A DNA stretch of 64,000 bases from Clostridium cadaveris (GCF_020911725.1 NZ_CP076620.1:872501-936500); one strand, 5' to 3'. Counted from the first letter of the stretch, positions 1 to 9,425 are shown. Numbers and translations: made by a program. The notes: a model not told the origin generated them from the letters alone.

Positions 1-543
1 CATGAAATTGCTTGAACGATTAGAATATGTTAAGGCACTTATTCCTTGAACTTCTTTACAAACCTTAACGCATCTTCCACATTTAACACATTTAGAAAGA
101 TCGCGTACTATGCTTGGATTCTTTATCTGCATAGGCTGTTTAACATTTACAGAAGGAAGAGTAGGTCTTAAAATATTAAAACGGCTGCAGAGATCTTGAA
201 GCTCACAATTTTGGTTTCTTGCACAAGATAAGCAGTTTTGGCCATGATTTGCGAGAATAAGTTCTAATATACCAACTTGAGTATCTCTAACTCTTTTTGT
301 ATCAGTATGAACTTCAATACCTTCCCATACGACTGTTGAGCAAGCAGCAAGTAATTTTCTACTTCCTACAACTTCAACAACACACATCCTGCAATGAGCT
401 TTTACAGTTTGGTCAGGATGATAACAAAGATGAGGGATATCTATATGGATAAGCTTTGCTGCTTCAATTATAGTAGTACCAGCTTCAACTTTTAAAGGAA
501 TATTATTTATTTTGATATTTACCATCTTTTTTTCAGATTGCAT
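1..543 (-). CDS. hydA: [FeFe] hydrogenase catalytic subunit HydA, N-terminal part
   Basis: This is the first 181 residues of an NADH-linked [FeFe] hydrogenase; the C-terminal H-cluster domain lies beyond the window. Visible in order: a plant-type [2Fe-2S] ferredoxin domain (CYHPDQ, then CRMC, then a Cys in LAACSTVV), a His-Cys3 [4Fe-4S] site (NHGQNCLSC, then NCELQDLC), and the start of a bacterial ferredoxin site (CVKCGRCVKVC). This order is that of the hydrogenase large subunit and also of NuoG-type proteins; the adjacent NuoE and NuoF homologues fit either. The ATG was chosen because GAGGTG lies 7 nt upstream; an ATG two codons earlier is only 1 nt from it. It is the last of three co-directional genes. 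Hydrogenase rather than NuoG or formate dehydrogenase is inferred from the trio. Confidence 0.82.
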   Translation of the reverse strand, partial: MQSEKKMVNIKINNIPLKVEAGTTIIEAAKLIHIDIPHLCYHPDQTVKAHCRMCVVEVVGSRKLLAACSTVVWEGIEVHTDTKRVRDTQVGILELILANHGQNCLSCARNQNCELQDLCSRFNILRPTLPSVNVKQPMQIKNPSIVRDLSKCVKCGRCVKVCKEVQGISALTYSNRSSNFM

Positions 544-570
544 GAACATACACCTCGTTTCATATATTAA

Positions 571-1809
571 TTAAACTTCAAATTCTTCTTTAAACCAATG
601 CATAGCAGAAAGTAGGGCACTTTGAGCTGTTTCGCCAAGACCACAAAGGGAAGAATCACACATTATATTTGCGAATTTTTCTAGATTTGCTATGTCTTTT
701 TTCTTTGCAGTTCCTTCTATACATTTGTCTAAAATCAAGCTGATATGAAGATTACCTTCCCTACAAGGTGTACACTGTCCACAACTTTCATGGGAGAAGA
801 ATTCTTGAGTAGCCTTTAAAAACTCTAGAACACTTGTCCTCTTATCAACTACTAAAATTGCTCCAGAACCTACAGTAAGGCCAACTTTTCTTAAATCTTC
901 ATAGGTATATGGAATATCTAAAATCTTTGGAGAAGCTATTTTACCAGAAGCTCCACCTAGTTGGACTAATCGTATTTCGTTATTATCTATTATTCCGCCA
1001 GCAAGTTCATAAATTATCTCTCTAAGGGTTATGCCAAATGGAATTTCAAAAACACCTGGATTTCTAACATTTCCTCCAACGCTAACAAGCTTTGTTCCAA
1101 CGGAACCTTCTGTACCATAAGTTAAATACTCTTTCGAATCATCAAGTAATATGCTGGGTACTAAAGAGAGACTTTCTACATTATTAACTAGTGTAGGGAG
1201 CTTAAATAATCCGCACTGCTTTATGAAAGGTGGCTTCATCCTAGGTCTTCCGCTTTTACCTTCAATTGACTCCACAAGGGCTGTACCTTCTCCACACACA
1301 TAAGCACCAGCTCCAGAGTATAAATGTATTTTAAAGTTAAAATCTTTTCCTAAAATATTGCGTCCAAGATATCCTTTTTCTTCTGCTTGATTTATAGCAT
1401 TTAAAAGAAGAGGTCTTAAGTGCTTGTACTCTTCACGAAGATAGATATATCCATCGTGGGCATCAACACTATAACCAGCTATTATAATTCCTTCAATAAG
1501 CCTGAAAGGATCGTTTTGAATTATAGTTCTATCTTTAAAAGTACATGGTTCTCCCTCATCAGCATTACATACTACAACTTTTTTAGGAGCAGATATGTCT
1601 TTAGCTTGACTCCACTTTTTCCCCATATCATAAGCAGCACCACCACGACCTTTTACCTTACAAAGAGATATGAGTTTTGCTATGTCATAACCATCCATAT
1701 TAGTAGCTCTTCTGAGTGCAGCAAATCCACCTATTTTTTCATAGGAGTCAATTGAATTTACATCATAAGTACCAAAATCTTTTGTAATATACTTAACTGT
1801 TTTAGCCAT
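571..1809 (-). CDS. hydB: NADH-binding NuoF-like subunit of [FeFe] hydrogenase (HydB)
   Basis: Flavoprotein subunit that takes electrons from NADH through FMN and a [4Fe-4S] cluster to the hydrogenase. At 412 residues it matches the complex I 51-kDa subunit core: a Rossmann-like NADH/FMN region (GRGGAAYDMGKKW near residue 55, GAGAYVCGEGTALVES near 167), a SLBB region around 240-300, and the C-terminal cluster motif CGQCTPCREG with a fourth Cys near residue 390 (SSLCGLGETA). It lacks the N-terminal thioredoxin-like [2Fe-2S] domain and the C-terminal two-[4Fe-4S] domain found in HydB of bifurcating hydrogenases of roughly 600 residues. It starts 11 nt after the NuoE-like gene and ends 27 nt before hydA, so the three form one operon. 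Confidence 0.88.
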   Translation of the reverse strand: MAKTVKYITKDFGTYDVNSIDSYEKIGGFAALRRATNMDGYDIAKLISLCKVKGRGGAAYDMGKKWSQAKDISAPKKVVVCNADEGEPCTFKDRTIIQNDPFRLIEGIIIAGYSVDAHDGYIYLREEYKHLRPLLLNAINQAEEKGYLGRNILGKDFNFKIHLYSGAGAYVCGEGTALVESIEGKSGRPRMKPPFIKQCGLFKLPTLVNNVESLSLVPSILLDDSKEYLTYGTEGSVGTKLVSVGGNVRNPGVFEIPFGITLREIIYELAGGIIDNNEIRLVQLGGASGKIASPKILDIPYTYEDLRKVGLTVGSGAILVVDKRTSVLEFLKATQEFFSHESCGQCTPCREGNLHISLILDKCIEGTAKKKDIANLEKFANIMCDSSLCGLGETAQSALLSAMHWFKEEFEV

Positions 1810-1820
1810 ACTATTCCCTC

Positions 1821-2336
1821 CTAATCTAAGCTATTTAGCATATCTTGAATTTTTTCTCTAGTAGTAAGCTTGCCATAAACCGTACCATTAATTCTTACGG
1901 CAGGAGCAACATCGCAGGCTCCAAAGCAAGGAGTTTTTTCAATAGTAAACTTACCATCATAAGTGACCTCATTCAATTCGATACCTAATAAATCTTTTAA
2001 TGTATTAAATAAGAATACGTTTTCATTTATTTTACAAACAATGCTGTCACAAATTTCAATAGGATATTTTGCTCTAGGTTTGTCCGATATAGCTGAGAAA
2101 AAGGAGATGACATCATAAATTTGACTTATAGGTAATGATAGTCTTTCAGCTAGATAGTAAGCTATCTCCTCGGGAATATAATGTCTTTCAACAACATCTT
2201 GTATGTCAAGAAGTATTCCTAAAAGCTGAGTTGAATCATTATCATGGCTTAAAATAATTTCATCAATTTCTTTTGCTAGATTTTTATCTAGTACAATGGT
2301 TTTAGTAGAAAATTTATACACTTCCATATCCTCCAT
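1821..2336 (-). CDS. hydC: NuoE-like [2Fe-2S] subunit of [FeFe] hydrogenase (HydC)
   Basis: Thioredoxin-like [2Fe-2S] protein (171 residues) of the complex I 24-kDa family. The four cluster cysteines are visible as CDSIVC around residues 96-101 and CFGAC around 137-141; the helical N-terminus includes the IPEEIAYYLAERL segment typical of the family. It is the first gene of the hydrogenase operon. The start is uncertain: the first ATG has no ribosome binding site, while GGAGG just downstream precedes a second ATG (codon 4, 2 nt away) and a GTG (codon 6, 8 nt away), so the protein may be 3-5 residues shorter. Confidence 0.88.
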   Translation of the reverse strand: MEDMEVYKFSTKTIVLDKNLAKEIDEIILSHDNDSTQLLGILLDIQDVVERHYIPEEIAYYLAERLSLPISQIYDVISFFSAISDKPRAKYPIEICDSIVCKINENVFLFNTLKDLLGIELNEVTYDGKFTIEKTPCFGACDVAPAVRINGTVYGKLTTREKIQDMLNSLD

Positions 2337-2724
2337 TTCATAAGTAACTATTAATTTAGAAACAAATTTAGAAAATTAAGAAAAATCATATATGTATTTT
2401 ATCATAAACATAGGTAAAAGTAAAAATATGTTATTAATTTAACATTGATATATTGTTATTTATATTAGTATTAAAATATTTGACATTATAAAAAATATAT
2501 GATAGCAAAAAGCTAAAATTACATATTGTAGAATAATATATATTTTAGAATTCAAGTTTTGAGGTGTTTTATTATATGATTTATCAATTAAGACTGCAAC
2601 TTTTAGAAATTTTTGTTTGTAAATAATTTTATTAAGAATAAATTAAGAAGGAAAAATAAAATTATAAAAAATTAAAAAAAATATAAGATTAAGATTGCAG
2701 AGTGCATTATTCTTATTGACATGT
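2337..2724. other. AT-rich intergenic region upstream of the hydrogenase operon
   Basis: About 390 bases of very AT-rich DNA between the divergent hydrogenase operon and the transporter remnant. It should hold the hydrogenase promoter on the minus strand, but I could not assign a convincing -35/-10 pair. No coding potential was recognised. Confidence 0.5.
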
Positions 2725-2967
2725 TTAATATTTAACACTGGAATTACTTCTTTTTTGATATTTTATAGCTGTTAATGGAAATGTGCCAAAAAGTATTTGA
2801 CCTGTCATCTATATCTCCGCTGCTAGGAACGTTAAGTACATTAAGCATTTTAAGAAGTGTTGTTTTCCGCTTCCTGAGGGGCCAACGATGCATGTAACCT
2901 GCTTATCAATTACAAGTTCGGGAATATCTAATATGTCTTTATACTTCAAATTTTTAATTTCAAACAT
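2725..2967 (-). pseudogene. Remnant of a FetA-FetB type ABC exporter (internal deletion plus frameshift)
   Basis: Reading the minus strand from the ATG at 2967, with an intact AGGTG binding site, gives an ABC ATPase N-terminus: MFEIKNLKYKDILDIPEL, then TCIVGPSGSGK of the Walker A motif. One A appears to be missing there (GGAAAACA where GGAAAAACA is expected); restoring it gives TTLLKMLNVLNVPSSGDI. The sequence then jumps, in another frame, to MTGQILFGTFPLTAIKYQ, which resembles the near-C-terminal TGQIL..G..P..A.(R/K)YQ segment of the FetB/UPF0014 permease, and stops soon after at 2725. I infer that one deletion removed most of fetA and fetB. The ATPase part is clear; the FetB assignment rests on motif memory. 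Confidence 0.68.
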
Positions 2968-3221
2968 AATTTCACCTAACTTCAATAAAAATTTTAAAAT
3001 ACATTATATCATTAATAATAAACTTAAAGTTATAAACTGACATTTTTATACAAAATAACAGCTTGATAATAATATAAAATATTATAGAGGTACAGTAGCA
3101 TGAAAAGAAAAAAGTTGAAAAATGCAGAAAAATAGTGAATTAATTTACGTCTAATAAATGGAAAATATACGGTATTAGTAGTAAACTATATTTGTAAATA
3201 TTACATGTTAGGGGGAGCAAA

Positions 3222-6200
3222 ATGAAAAGAAAAAGAACAAAGCTACTGAGTTTTTTTGTAGCACTTTCGTTTTTAATGACATCTATTGGTGTGCCAAGTA
3301 TAGCGGCTTGGGCGCAAGACTTTTCTAATGGTAACAGTGACAGTGGGATTATACTAGAAGAAGGCTTTATAGGTGAAAAAAAAGAAAGTAAACCTGCTAA
3401 TAGTGGGTGGATGATGACAAGAAATGGTGAAGTAGCTACCTTATTAGGTGGGTATGACAGTACAGGAAATTATGGAAAAGAAAAACCGTCTTTTGGATTT
3501 GGAAGAATGAGAGGTAGCAAAAATGAAACCTTAGAAAGTCCCTCATTTACGTTAACAAAAGATGGAACCTTGAGTTTTTGGTATAAAGCTCAAAGGGGAA
3601 ATAGCGAATATACGTCAAGCTTGAAGGTTGAAATTTTGGTAAGTGATAAGTGGCAGGAAGTACAAGGGTATAATTTAGTTGACACTTTAAATAAAGGTAC
3701 CACATTTGAAACAGCTATACCAAAGGAAACAACAAAAGTTAAGTTTTCATTCTCAAAGGTAGTTGGAAATTTAGCTATAGATGACATAACCATAAAGGGT
3801 GATGGAAGCTCAATAGCACCACCAGATCCAAAGCCAGACCCTAATCCAGACCCTGGTGTAAATGTTTTAACAATTGCAGAAGCTAGAGCTTTGGAAAAGG
3901 GAAAGGAAGTTACAGTTAAAGGTGTGGTTTCTTTCAACGATAGAAACAGTACTTTGCATATTCAAGATGAAACTGGTGCTGTAGCGATTTCTAACTATAA
4001 AAGTAAGATAGACTTAAGCACTGTTAAAAGCGGAAACTTAGTACAAGTTACAGGAACTTTAGATGGCTTCCATAATTTGATACAAATTCAAGCTAGTGAC
4101 GTAAAAGTAGTGTCTGATCAGGGAATGCCTGCACCAAAGACATTGACTATAAAGGAGCTAAAAGAAAAGAATTATGATTCATTATACATTAAAATAGAGA
4201 AGGCTATAATAGACGTAGAAAAGAAAACGTTAACTCAAGGTGCAGATTCGTTAGATATCTATTTTGTACCTAGTGATATCAATGTAAAAACTGGTGATGA
4301 AGTAAATGTTCAAGGGACAATAGGAAGATATGATTCCAATGTTCAAATTTATGGAAGCTCTTGCACATTTACATTAGTAAATAATAATGACAAAGAAGCT
4401 CCAGTCATAAAACATACTCAAATAGAGAAAGCTTCTTTGAATAAAGACTTGGAAATAATGGCACAAGTTAGTGATAATAGAAATGTTGAAAAGGTAACTT
4501 TAAACTATAGAGCTAAAGGTGAAACTACCTTTAAAAACATAGATATGGCTAAAGATGGAGAAAACTCTTATAAGGCTGTTATACCTGCTATAGATGTAGT
4601 AAAAACAGGTATTGAATATTATATAGAAGCTACAGATGGCGTTAATACATCAAAGCTTCCTAAAGAAAATGCATTTTTAGTAGAAGTAAGTGACAAAGAC
4701 ATAGATGGACCAGAAATATTTGAATTATTACCAGCAGAGGGAGGCAGTGTGGGAACAGAAGAAAAGCCTATGATAAAGGCTTCACTAAAGGATGCTTCAG
4801 GGGTTGATAAATCTTCAATAAAGATATTCTTTGATGAAGAAGATGTGACAGCTAAAGCAGATGTAAAAGAACTTTCTGTATCCTATGTACCAGAAAATTC
4901 TCTAAAAGATGGAGTTCATACAGTTAAGGTAGAAGCTAAGGATATGCTTGGAAATAGTTCTTCTAAAGAATGGTCATTTAGAAAAGGACAGTTACAGCAC
5001 TTATTTGGACAACTTCACTCTCATACAAATATTTCAGATGGATCTGGAACATTAGATGAGGCTTATGATTGGGCTAAAGCTCATGGAGCAGACTATATTG
5101 CAGTTACAGACCACTCTAACTGGTTTGATAATGATACCTCAGCAAATCTTGCAGATGGGTCAATGAGTAAAGCTTGGACAGGAGCACATGTTACAGCAGA
5201 TAAACATAATGAGCCAGGAACTTTTACATCAATATACGGATATGAGATGACTTGGTCAGGTTCAACTGGTGGATGGGGGCATATAAATACTTTTAACACA
5301 CCAGGATTTGAAACAAGAACAAATAAGAGTATGGATCTTAAGAAATATTATGATACTTTACCTACTCAGCCTCAATCAATATCACAATTGAATCATCCAG
5401 GAAAAACTTTTGGTGATTTTGCTGACTTTGGATTTTACACTGCAGCTGCTGATTCAGTAGTAAATATGGTGGAAGTAGGAAATGGAGAAGGACCTATAAG
5501 AGGAAGTGGATATTTCCCAAGCTATCAATATTATACAAGAGCTTTAGATAAAGGATGGCATTTAGCACCAACTAACAACCAAGATAACCATAAGGGAAAA
5601 TGGTATAGTTCAAATGATGCTAGAACAGTAATAATAACAGATAACAATTCTAGAGAGTCTATATATGATGCACTAAGAAATAGAAGAGTTTATGCTTCAG
5701 AAGATCCAGATATGACAGTTGATTATTCTGTAAATGGAAATCTTATGGGAAGCTTCTTAGGAAATGTAGATAAGCTAGACTTTAAAATAAATATAAATGA
5801 TAATGACCAAATAAAGAAAGTTTCAATAATAGCTAATGGTGGAGTTGTTGTTGAATCAAAAGAATTTAATTCCAACAATGTAAATTGGGAATTAGAATTA
5901 AATCCTCAATATACGTATTATTATGTAAGGGTAGATCAAGCAGATAAAGATATAGCTGTTACTGCTCCAGTATGGGTTGGAGAAAACATCAGTGCTGGTC
6001 TTACATCAATGAGTACAGACAAGCCATTGGTTCTTTCTAAGGAAGAGGCAAATGTTTCAGTTGGAGTATATAACAATGGAACAAGTCCTATAAAAAATGC
6101 CAAAATTGAATTCTTTAAAAACGAAATTTCAGATGAAAATAAGATAGGCGAAAAGATAATAGAAACTATTGATACAAGTAAAACTGAGAACGTATCTATG

Positions 6201-7955
6201 CCTGTAAGCTTTGATAAAACAGGCGAATATACTATTTATGCAAAAGCTTCTTTAAATATAGGTGGAAAAGACAGAATCTTTACAACAAGTGTGAAGATTA
6301 AAGTTGTAAACAAAGAAGATACACACAAAGTTGTCATAGATGGTGCTCACTGCAATCAATATGTCACTGGAAACTATGCTGGAAAGCTTACAAAGCTTCA
6401 ACAACTTCTACAAGATAGAGGGTGCATAACCACTATAAATAATAATACATTAACAGATGAGACTTTAAAAGATGCTAAGCTTCTTATATTAACAGATCCT
6501 CAAAGTGTAGATGATTCAAAGTTCAATTTAAAAAAGAGCAAGTTTGAAAAGAGTGAGATAGAAGTTATTAAGAGATATGTAGACAGAGGAGGAAATATAA
6601 TAATATCTTCTAAAGCTGACTACAAGGATGGAACAGGAGATTATAGTAATAGTGCTCAATTAAATCCTATATTAGAAGCTATAGGATCAGAATTAAGACT
6701 TAATGATGATGAAGTTCTTGATCAAACCGTTGATGGAGAGCAAAAGTATAGATTGTATCTAAGTAGATTCTCATCAGAAAATTATAATTTAACAGAAGGA
6801 ATGGAAAATGATAAAGATAAATTCAGTTTCTATAGTGGATGTTCTGTAATACTTGCAGATGGCTCAAAGGGAGGAAAGGTTGATTTTCTAGTTAAAGGTT
6901 ATGATACTACTGAGACATTAGATTCTGACAATGCGGGAGATAATGTTGCAGTTGAAAAAGGAAAGGTTAATGTTACTGGAGCAGAGATGCTGGATAGTGG
7001 AGCAAAGGTTGTTGCTTCAGGAAATACTTTCTTCTCTGACTTTGAAATAGATGGAACAAATGGAGAACAGTATTGCAATATTAAGCTTACTAACAATGTT
7101 TTAAATTGGATGCTTCCAGCAAAGAAAGCACCTACTGCTAAGATAGCAGATATAAGAAAAGATGAAAATAAGGATGGAGTTCCAGACTTATTAGAGCAAA
7201 GATTCACTATTGAAGGTACTGTAACATCTCAATCAGAGGCTATATCACCAAAGAATTCATTCTTTGAAGTTGTATATGTAGAAGATGAAACTGGTGGAAT
7301 ATGTGTATTTGGTGTTTCTAAGACACCATTAAAGGTTGGCCAAAAGATAAGGGTTACAGGGGCTGTTGATTGCTACCAAGGAGAGTTTGAAATACAGGTT
7401 TCTGACGAAGATAGCGAAGTTCAAATTATAGATGAAGCTATAAATCCAATAGAGCCTACAAAGTTATCTACAATTGACAGTATGAATCCAATAAATGGTG
7501 GAAAACTTGTTAAAGTAGAAGGCAAAGTTGTGGATATAAATGGATCAAATCTTTATATAGATGATGGAACAGGCGTTTCAAGAGTATATGTAGAGGGGTA
7601 CATTTGGGATGGAATAAATGGAGATATGAAGGGAAAATGGAATCCTGACATAAAGATTGGTGATAATGTTTCAGCTGTAGGACTTGCTTCTTTTGACCCA
7701 GAAGGAGCTAGATTAAGGGTTAGAAATACCGCTGAAATAGTTAAATTAGATAAGCAATCAGAACCAACAAATCCAGAAGATCCAAATAAACCATCAGATC
7801 CAGAAAATCAAAATAAACCAGGAAATTCAACTAGCCAAGGAAATAAACTTCCTCAAACAGGAGGATTTGATTACAGATTAATAATAGTTGCAGCTTCAAT
7901 ATCAGTACTTGCGGGAGCTTACTTGGTTCTAAGAAGCAGAAGAAAAGAAAATTAA
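3222..7955 (+). CDS. Giant LPXTG cell-wall protein with PHP (CehA/McbA-like) metallohydrolase domain
   Basis: Secreted, sortase-anchored protein of 1577 residues. Order seen: signal peptide 1-32; jelly-roll/cleaved-adhesin-like domain about 45-192; Pro/Asp linker (PPDPKPDPNPDPG); an OB-fold YhcR-type region about 214-388 (EVTVKGVVSF, LHIQDETGAVAI); two Ig-like domains about 390-590; a PHP domain from about 594 (GQLHSHTNISDGSG, DYIAVTDHSN, LNHPGKTFGD, then NNQDNHKG) as in CehA/McbA metallohydrolases; a CARDB-like domain about 935-1030; a ThuA/DUF4350-like segment from about 1036 (VVIDGAHCNQ); two more OB-like domains about 1310-1510; and LPQTGG at 1543, a hydrophobic segment and a basic tail. 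The start has GGGGGA 6 nt upstream. The substrate is unknown; an extracellular phosphoester hydrolase is inferred from PHP plus OB folds. No sortase gene lies in the window. Confidence 0.85.
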   Translation: MKRKRTKLLSFFVALSFLMTSIGVPSIAAWAQDFSNGNSDSGIILEEGFIGEKKESKPANSGWMMTRNGEVATLLGGYDSTGNYGKEKPSFGFGRMRGSKNETLESPSFTLTKDGTLSFWYKAQRGNSEYTSSLKVEILVSDKWQEVQGYNLVDTLNKGTTFETAIPKETTKVKFSFSKVVGNLAIDDITIKGDGSSIAPPDPKPDPNPDPGVNVLTIAEARALEKGKEVTVKGVVSFNDRNSTLHIQDETGAVAISNYKSKIDLSTVKSGNLVQVTGTLDGFHNLIQIQASDVKVVSDQGMPAPKTLTIKELKEKNYDSLYIKIEKAIIDVEKKTLTQGADSLDIYFVPSDINVKTGDEVNVQGTIGRYDSNVQIYGSSCTFTLVNNNDKEAPVIKHTQIEKASLNKDLEIMAQVSDNRNVEKVTLNYRAKGETTFKNIDMAKDGENSYKAVIPAIDVVKTGIEYYIEATDGVNTSKLPKENAFLVEVSDKDIDGPEIFELLPAEGGSVGTEEKPMIKASLKDASGVDKSSIKIFFDEEDVTAKADVKELSVSYVPENSLKDGVHTVKVEAKDMLGNSSSKEWSFRKGQLQHLFGQLHSHTNISDGSGTLDEAYDWAKAHGADYIAVTDHSNWFDNDTSANLADGSMSKAWTGAHVTADKHNEPGTFTSIYGYEMTWSGSTGGWGHINTFNTPGFETRTNKSMDLKKYYDTLPTQPQSISQLNHPGKTFGDFADFGFYTAAADSVVNMVEVGNGEGPIRGSGYFPSYQYYTRALDKGWHLAPTNNQDNHKGKWYSSNDARTVIITDNNSRESIYDALRNRRVYASEDPDMTVDYSVNGNLMGSFLGNVDKLDFKININDNDQIKKVSIIANGGVVVESKEFNSNNVNWELELNPQYTYYYVRVDQADKDIAVTAPVWVGENISAGLTSMSTDKPLVLSKEEANVSVGVYNNGTSPIKNAKIEFFKNEISDENKIGEKIIETIDTSKTENVSMPVSFDKTGEYTIYAKASLNIGGKDRIFTTSVKIKVVNKEDTHKVVIDGAHCNQYVTGNYAGKLTKLQQLLQDRGCITTINNNTLTDETLKDAKLLILTDPQSVDDSKFNLKKSKFEKSEIEVIKRYVDRGGNIIISSKADYKDGTGDYSNSAQLNPILEAIGSELRLNDDEVLDQTVDGEQKYRLYLSRFSSENYNLTEGMENDKDKFSFYSGCSVILADGSKGGKVDFLVKGYDTTETLDSDNAGDNVAVEKGKVNVTGAEMLDSGAKVVASGNTFFSDFEIDGTNGEQYCNIKLTNNVLNWMLPAKKAPTAKIADIRKDENKDGVPDLLEQRFTIEGTVTSQSEAISPKNSFFEVVYVEDETGGICVFGVSKTPLKVGQKIRVTGAVDCYQGEFEIQVSDEDSEVQIIDEAINPIEPTKLSTIDSMNPINGGKLVKVEGKVVDINGSNLYIDDGTGVSRVYVEGYIWDGINGDMKGKWNPDIKIGDNVSAVGLASFDPEGARLRVRNTAEIVKLDKQSEPTNPEDPNKPSDPENQNKPGNSTSQGNKLPQTGGFDYRLIIVAASISVLAGAYLVLRSRRKEN

Positions 7956-7971
7956 ACTAAAATAATTGAAG

Positions 7972-8008
7972 GTGTCTTAGGAATGTGATTTTTCTAAGAC
8001 ACTCTTTC
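7972..8008 (+). terminator. Rho-independent terminator after the LPXTG protein
   Basis: GTGTCTTAG and CTAAGACAC form a 9-bp stem with a 13-nt loop, followed by TCTTTCTC. It lies 16 nt past the stop codon. Confidence 0.8.
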
Positions 8009-8045
8009 TCATAACAATGGACAAAAGAGTTAAGGAGAGAAGGGT

Positions 8046-9221
8046 ATGAATTTAAAGAACTATAGAAATGACATAATATCAATAGGAGTTACAATATTAT
8101 TGAGTGCAATTATAATAATATTTTCTAAATCCATAGGGGAGAGTGGATTTCTTCCAGATAAATATAATAAAGGAACAGAGTATTATGAGGCTCAAGTGAC
8201 AGAGGTTGCAAAGGAAGAGTTAAAAGCAGATCAATACATAGAAAAAGTAGAACTTGGATATCAAAATGTGAAAATCAAAATGTTGGAAGGTCCGTACAAA
8301 GGTAAGGAGTACGATATAATAAATAATATAAGCAGATTATACAATTTTAAAGTTTCAAAAGGAACAAAAGTTGTAGCATGTATGTACTTTAATGAAGGAA
8401 ATCTGAATGATATAGCTATAACAAGTTATAAAAGAAGTCATGTATTAATAACTTTAATGGCGATATTTGTGATAATAACTATATTAGTCGGTGGGTTTAA
8501 AGGTGTGAAGTCTATATTAGCTTTAATATTTACACTTGTATGTGTAATATTTTTGATGATGCCTCTTATGATAAAGGGGGTAAACCCTATACTCTCAGCT
8601 ATATTGATAGCTATAATAAGTATTTCTATAACCATGACTTTGGTCTCTGGGATAAATAAAAAGACATTAGCGGCAATAACTGGAACGTTTATAGGTGTTA
8701 TAGTAGCTGGAATTATAGCCTATGGTTTTGGAAACTGGGCTCATCTTTCAGGTATAACTATGGAAGACTCAGAAAGCATAATGTATATAGCTGAAACAAC
8801 TGGATTAAAGGTAAGTGGAATATTATTTGCAGGAATATTAGTGGCGTCTTTAGGAGCTGTAATGGATGTTGCAATGTCTATATCATCATCAATATTTGAA
8901 ATATATGATGTTAATAAAAAGATGACATTAAAAGAATTATTTAAAAGCGGAATGAATATTGGAAGAGATATCATAGGTACTATGACTAATACATTAGTTT
9001 TGGCTTTTGCAGGAGGGTCTATAACTACTATGATTCTATTATATTCAGCAAATATGTGGACTACACAACTGATAAATCTAGATATTTTGGGTACGGAAGT
9101 GATACAAAGTTTGGCAGGAACTATAGGAATAATATTAACTGTTCCAATCACTGCAATAATATCAGCTTATTTATGTAAGACAAAGATAAAAGATATGAAG
9201 ATCAAAAAGGTAAAAGCTTAA
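8046..9221 (+). CDS. YibE/F family multi-pass membrane protein
   Basis: A 391-residue membrane protein of the YibE/F family, whose biochemical role is not established. One N-terminal membrane segment (about 10-28) is followed by a roughly 90-residue extracytoplasmic domain (VTEVAKEEL to NDIAITSYK), then about seven hydrophobic segments. The conserved part near residues 255-300 carries GILVASLGAVMDVAMSISS and GRDIIGTMTNTLVLAFAGGS. It has its own binding site (AAGGAGAGAAGGGT) and lies between the upstream terminator and the folate riboswitch promoter, so it is probably monocistronic. Confidence 0.85.
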   Translation: MNLKNYRNDIISIGVTILLSAIIIIFSKSIGESGFLPDKYNKGTEYYEAQVTEVAKEELKADQYIEKVELGYQNVKIKMLEGPYKGKEYDIINNISRLYNFKVSKGTKVVACMYFNEGNLNDIAITSYKRSHVLITLMAIFVIITILVGGFKGVKSILALIFTLVCVIFLMMPLMIKGVNPILSAILIAIISISITMTLVSGINKKTLAAITGTFIGVIVAGIIAYGFGNWAHLSGITMEDSESIMYIAETTGLKVSGILFAGILVASLGAVMDVAMSISSSIFEIYDVNKKMTLKELFKSGMNIGRDIIGTMTNTLVLAFAGGSITTMILLYSANMWTTQLINLDILGTEVIQSLAGTIGIILTVPITAIISAYLCKTKIKDMKIKKVKA

Positions 9222-9269
9222 AAATTAAAATTACAGTTTATTATGAATAAATAAAACATATAATTAATG

Positions 9270-9298
9270 TTGAAAGAGGGTTGTCCTTGTGATAACAT
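9270..9298 (+). promoter_or_regulatory. Sigma-A promoter of the folT riboswitch transcript
   Basis: TTGAAA and TAACAT are separated by 17 nt and end 22 nt before the riboswitch aptamer begins. Spacing and position suit a vegetative promoter driving the folT leader. Confidence 0.6.
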
Positions 9299-9318
9299 GA
9301 ATGATGTAAATTAGAAAG

Positions 9319-9425
9319 TAGCAGAGTAGGCTTATAAGCGTGAAGTGTTTGGTAGACGGGGAGTTGTTACCAAAACGAAAAGTAAACAAGTGCTTGCGAT
9401 TTATTTGCCGCATCCCGCTGTGATT
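9319..9425 (+). promoter_or_regulatory. THF (tetrahydrofolate) riboswitch aptamer
   Basis: The leader matches the conserved core of the tetrahydrofolate riboswitch: GAGTAGGC, then CGTGAAGTG, a hairpin around TGGT...ACCA, AACGAA, and the 3' segment TTGCCGCATCCCGCT. The closing helix pairs GCAG with CTGT. Downstream, GTTACCTC (about 9437-9444) is the reverse complement of GAGGTAAC in the folT ribosome binding site, with an AAATTTG/CAAATTT hairpin between, so the expression platform probably hides the binding site when folate is abundant. This class regulates folate uptake and synthesis genes in Firmicutes, and the next gene is folT. Confidence 0.88.

Noticed and set aside
3100-3135. Mini-ORF MKRKKLKNAEK upstream of the LPXTG protein, echoing its MKRKRTKL start
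   Set aside because: The binding site is weak, the length is 11 codons and no structure around it suggests regulation; the resemblance is within chance for Lys/Arg codons in AT-rich DNA.
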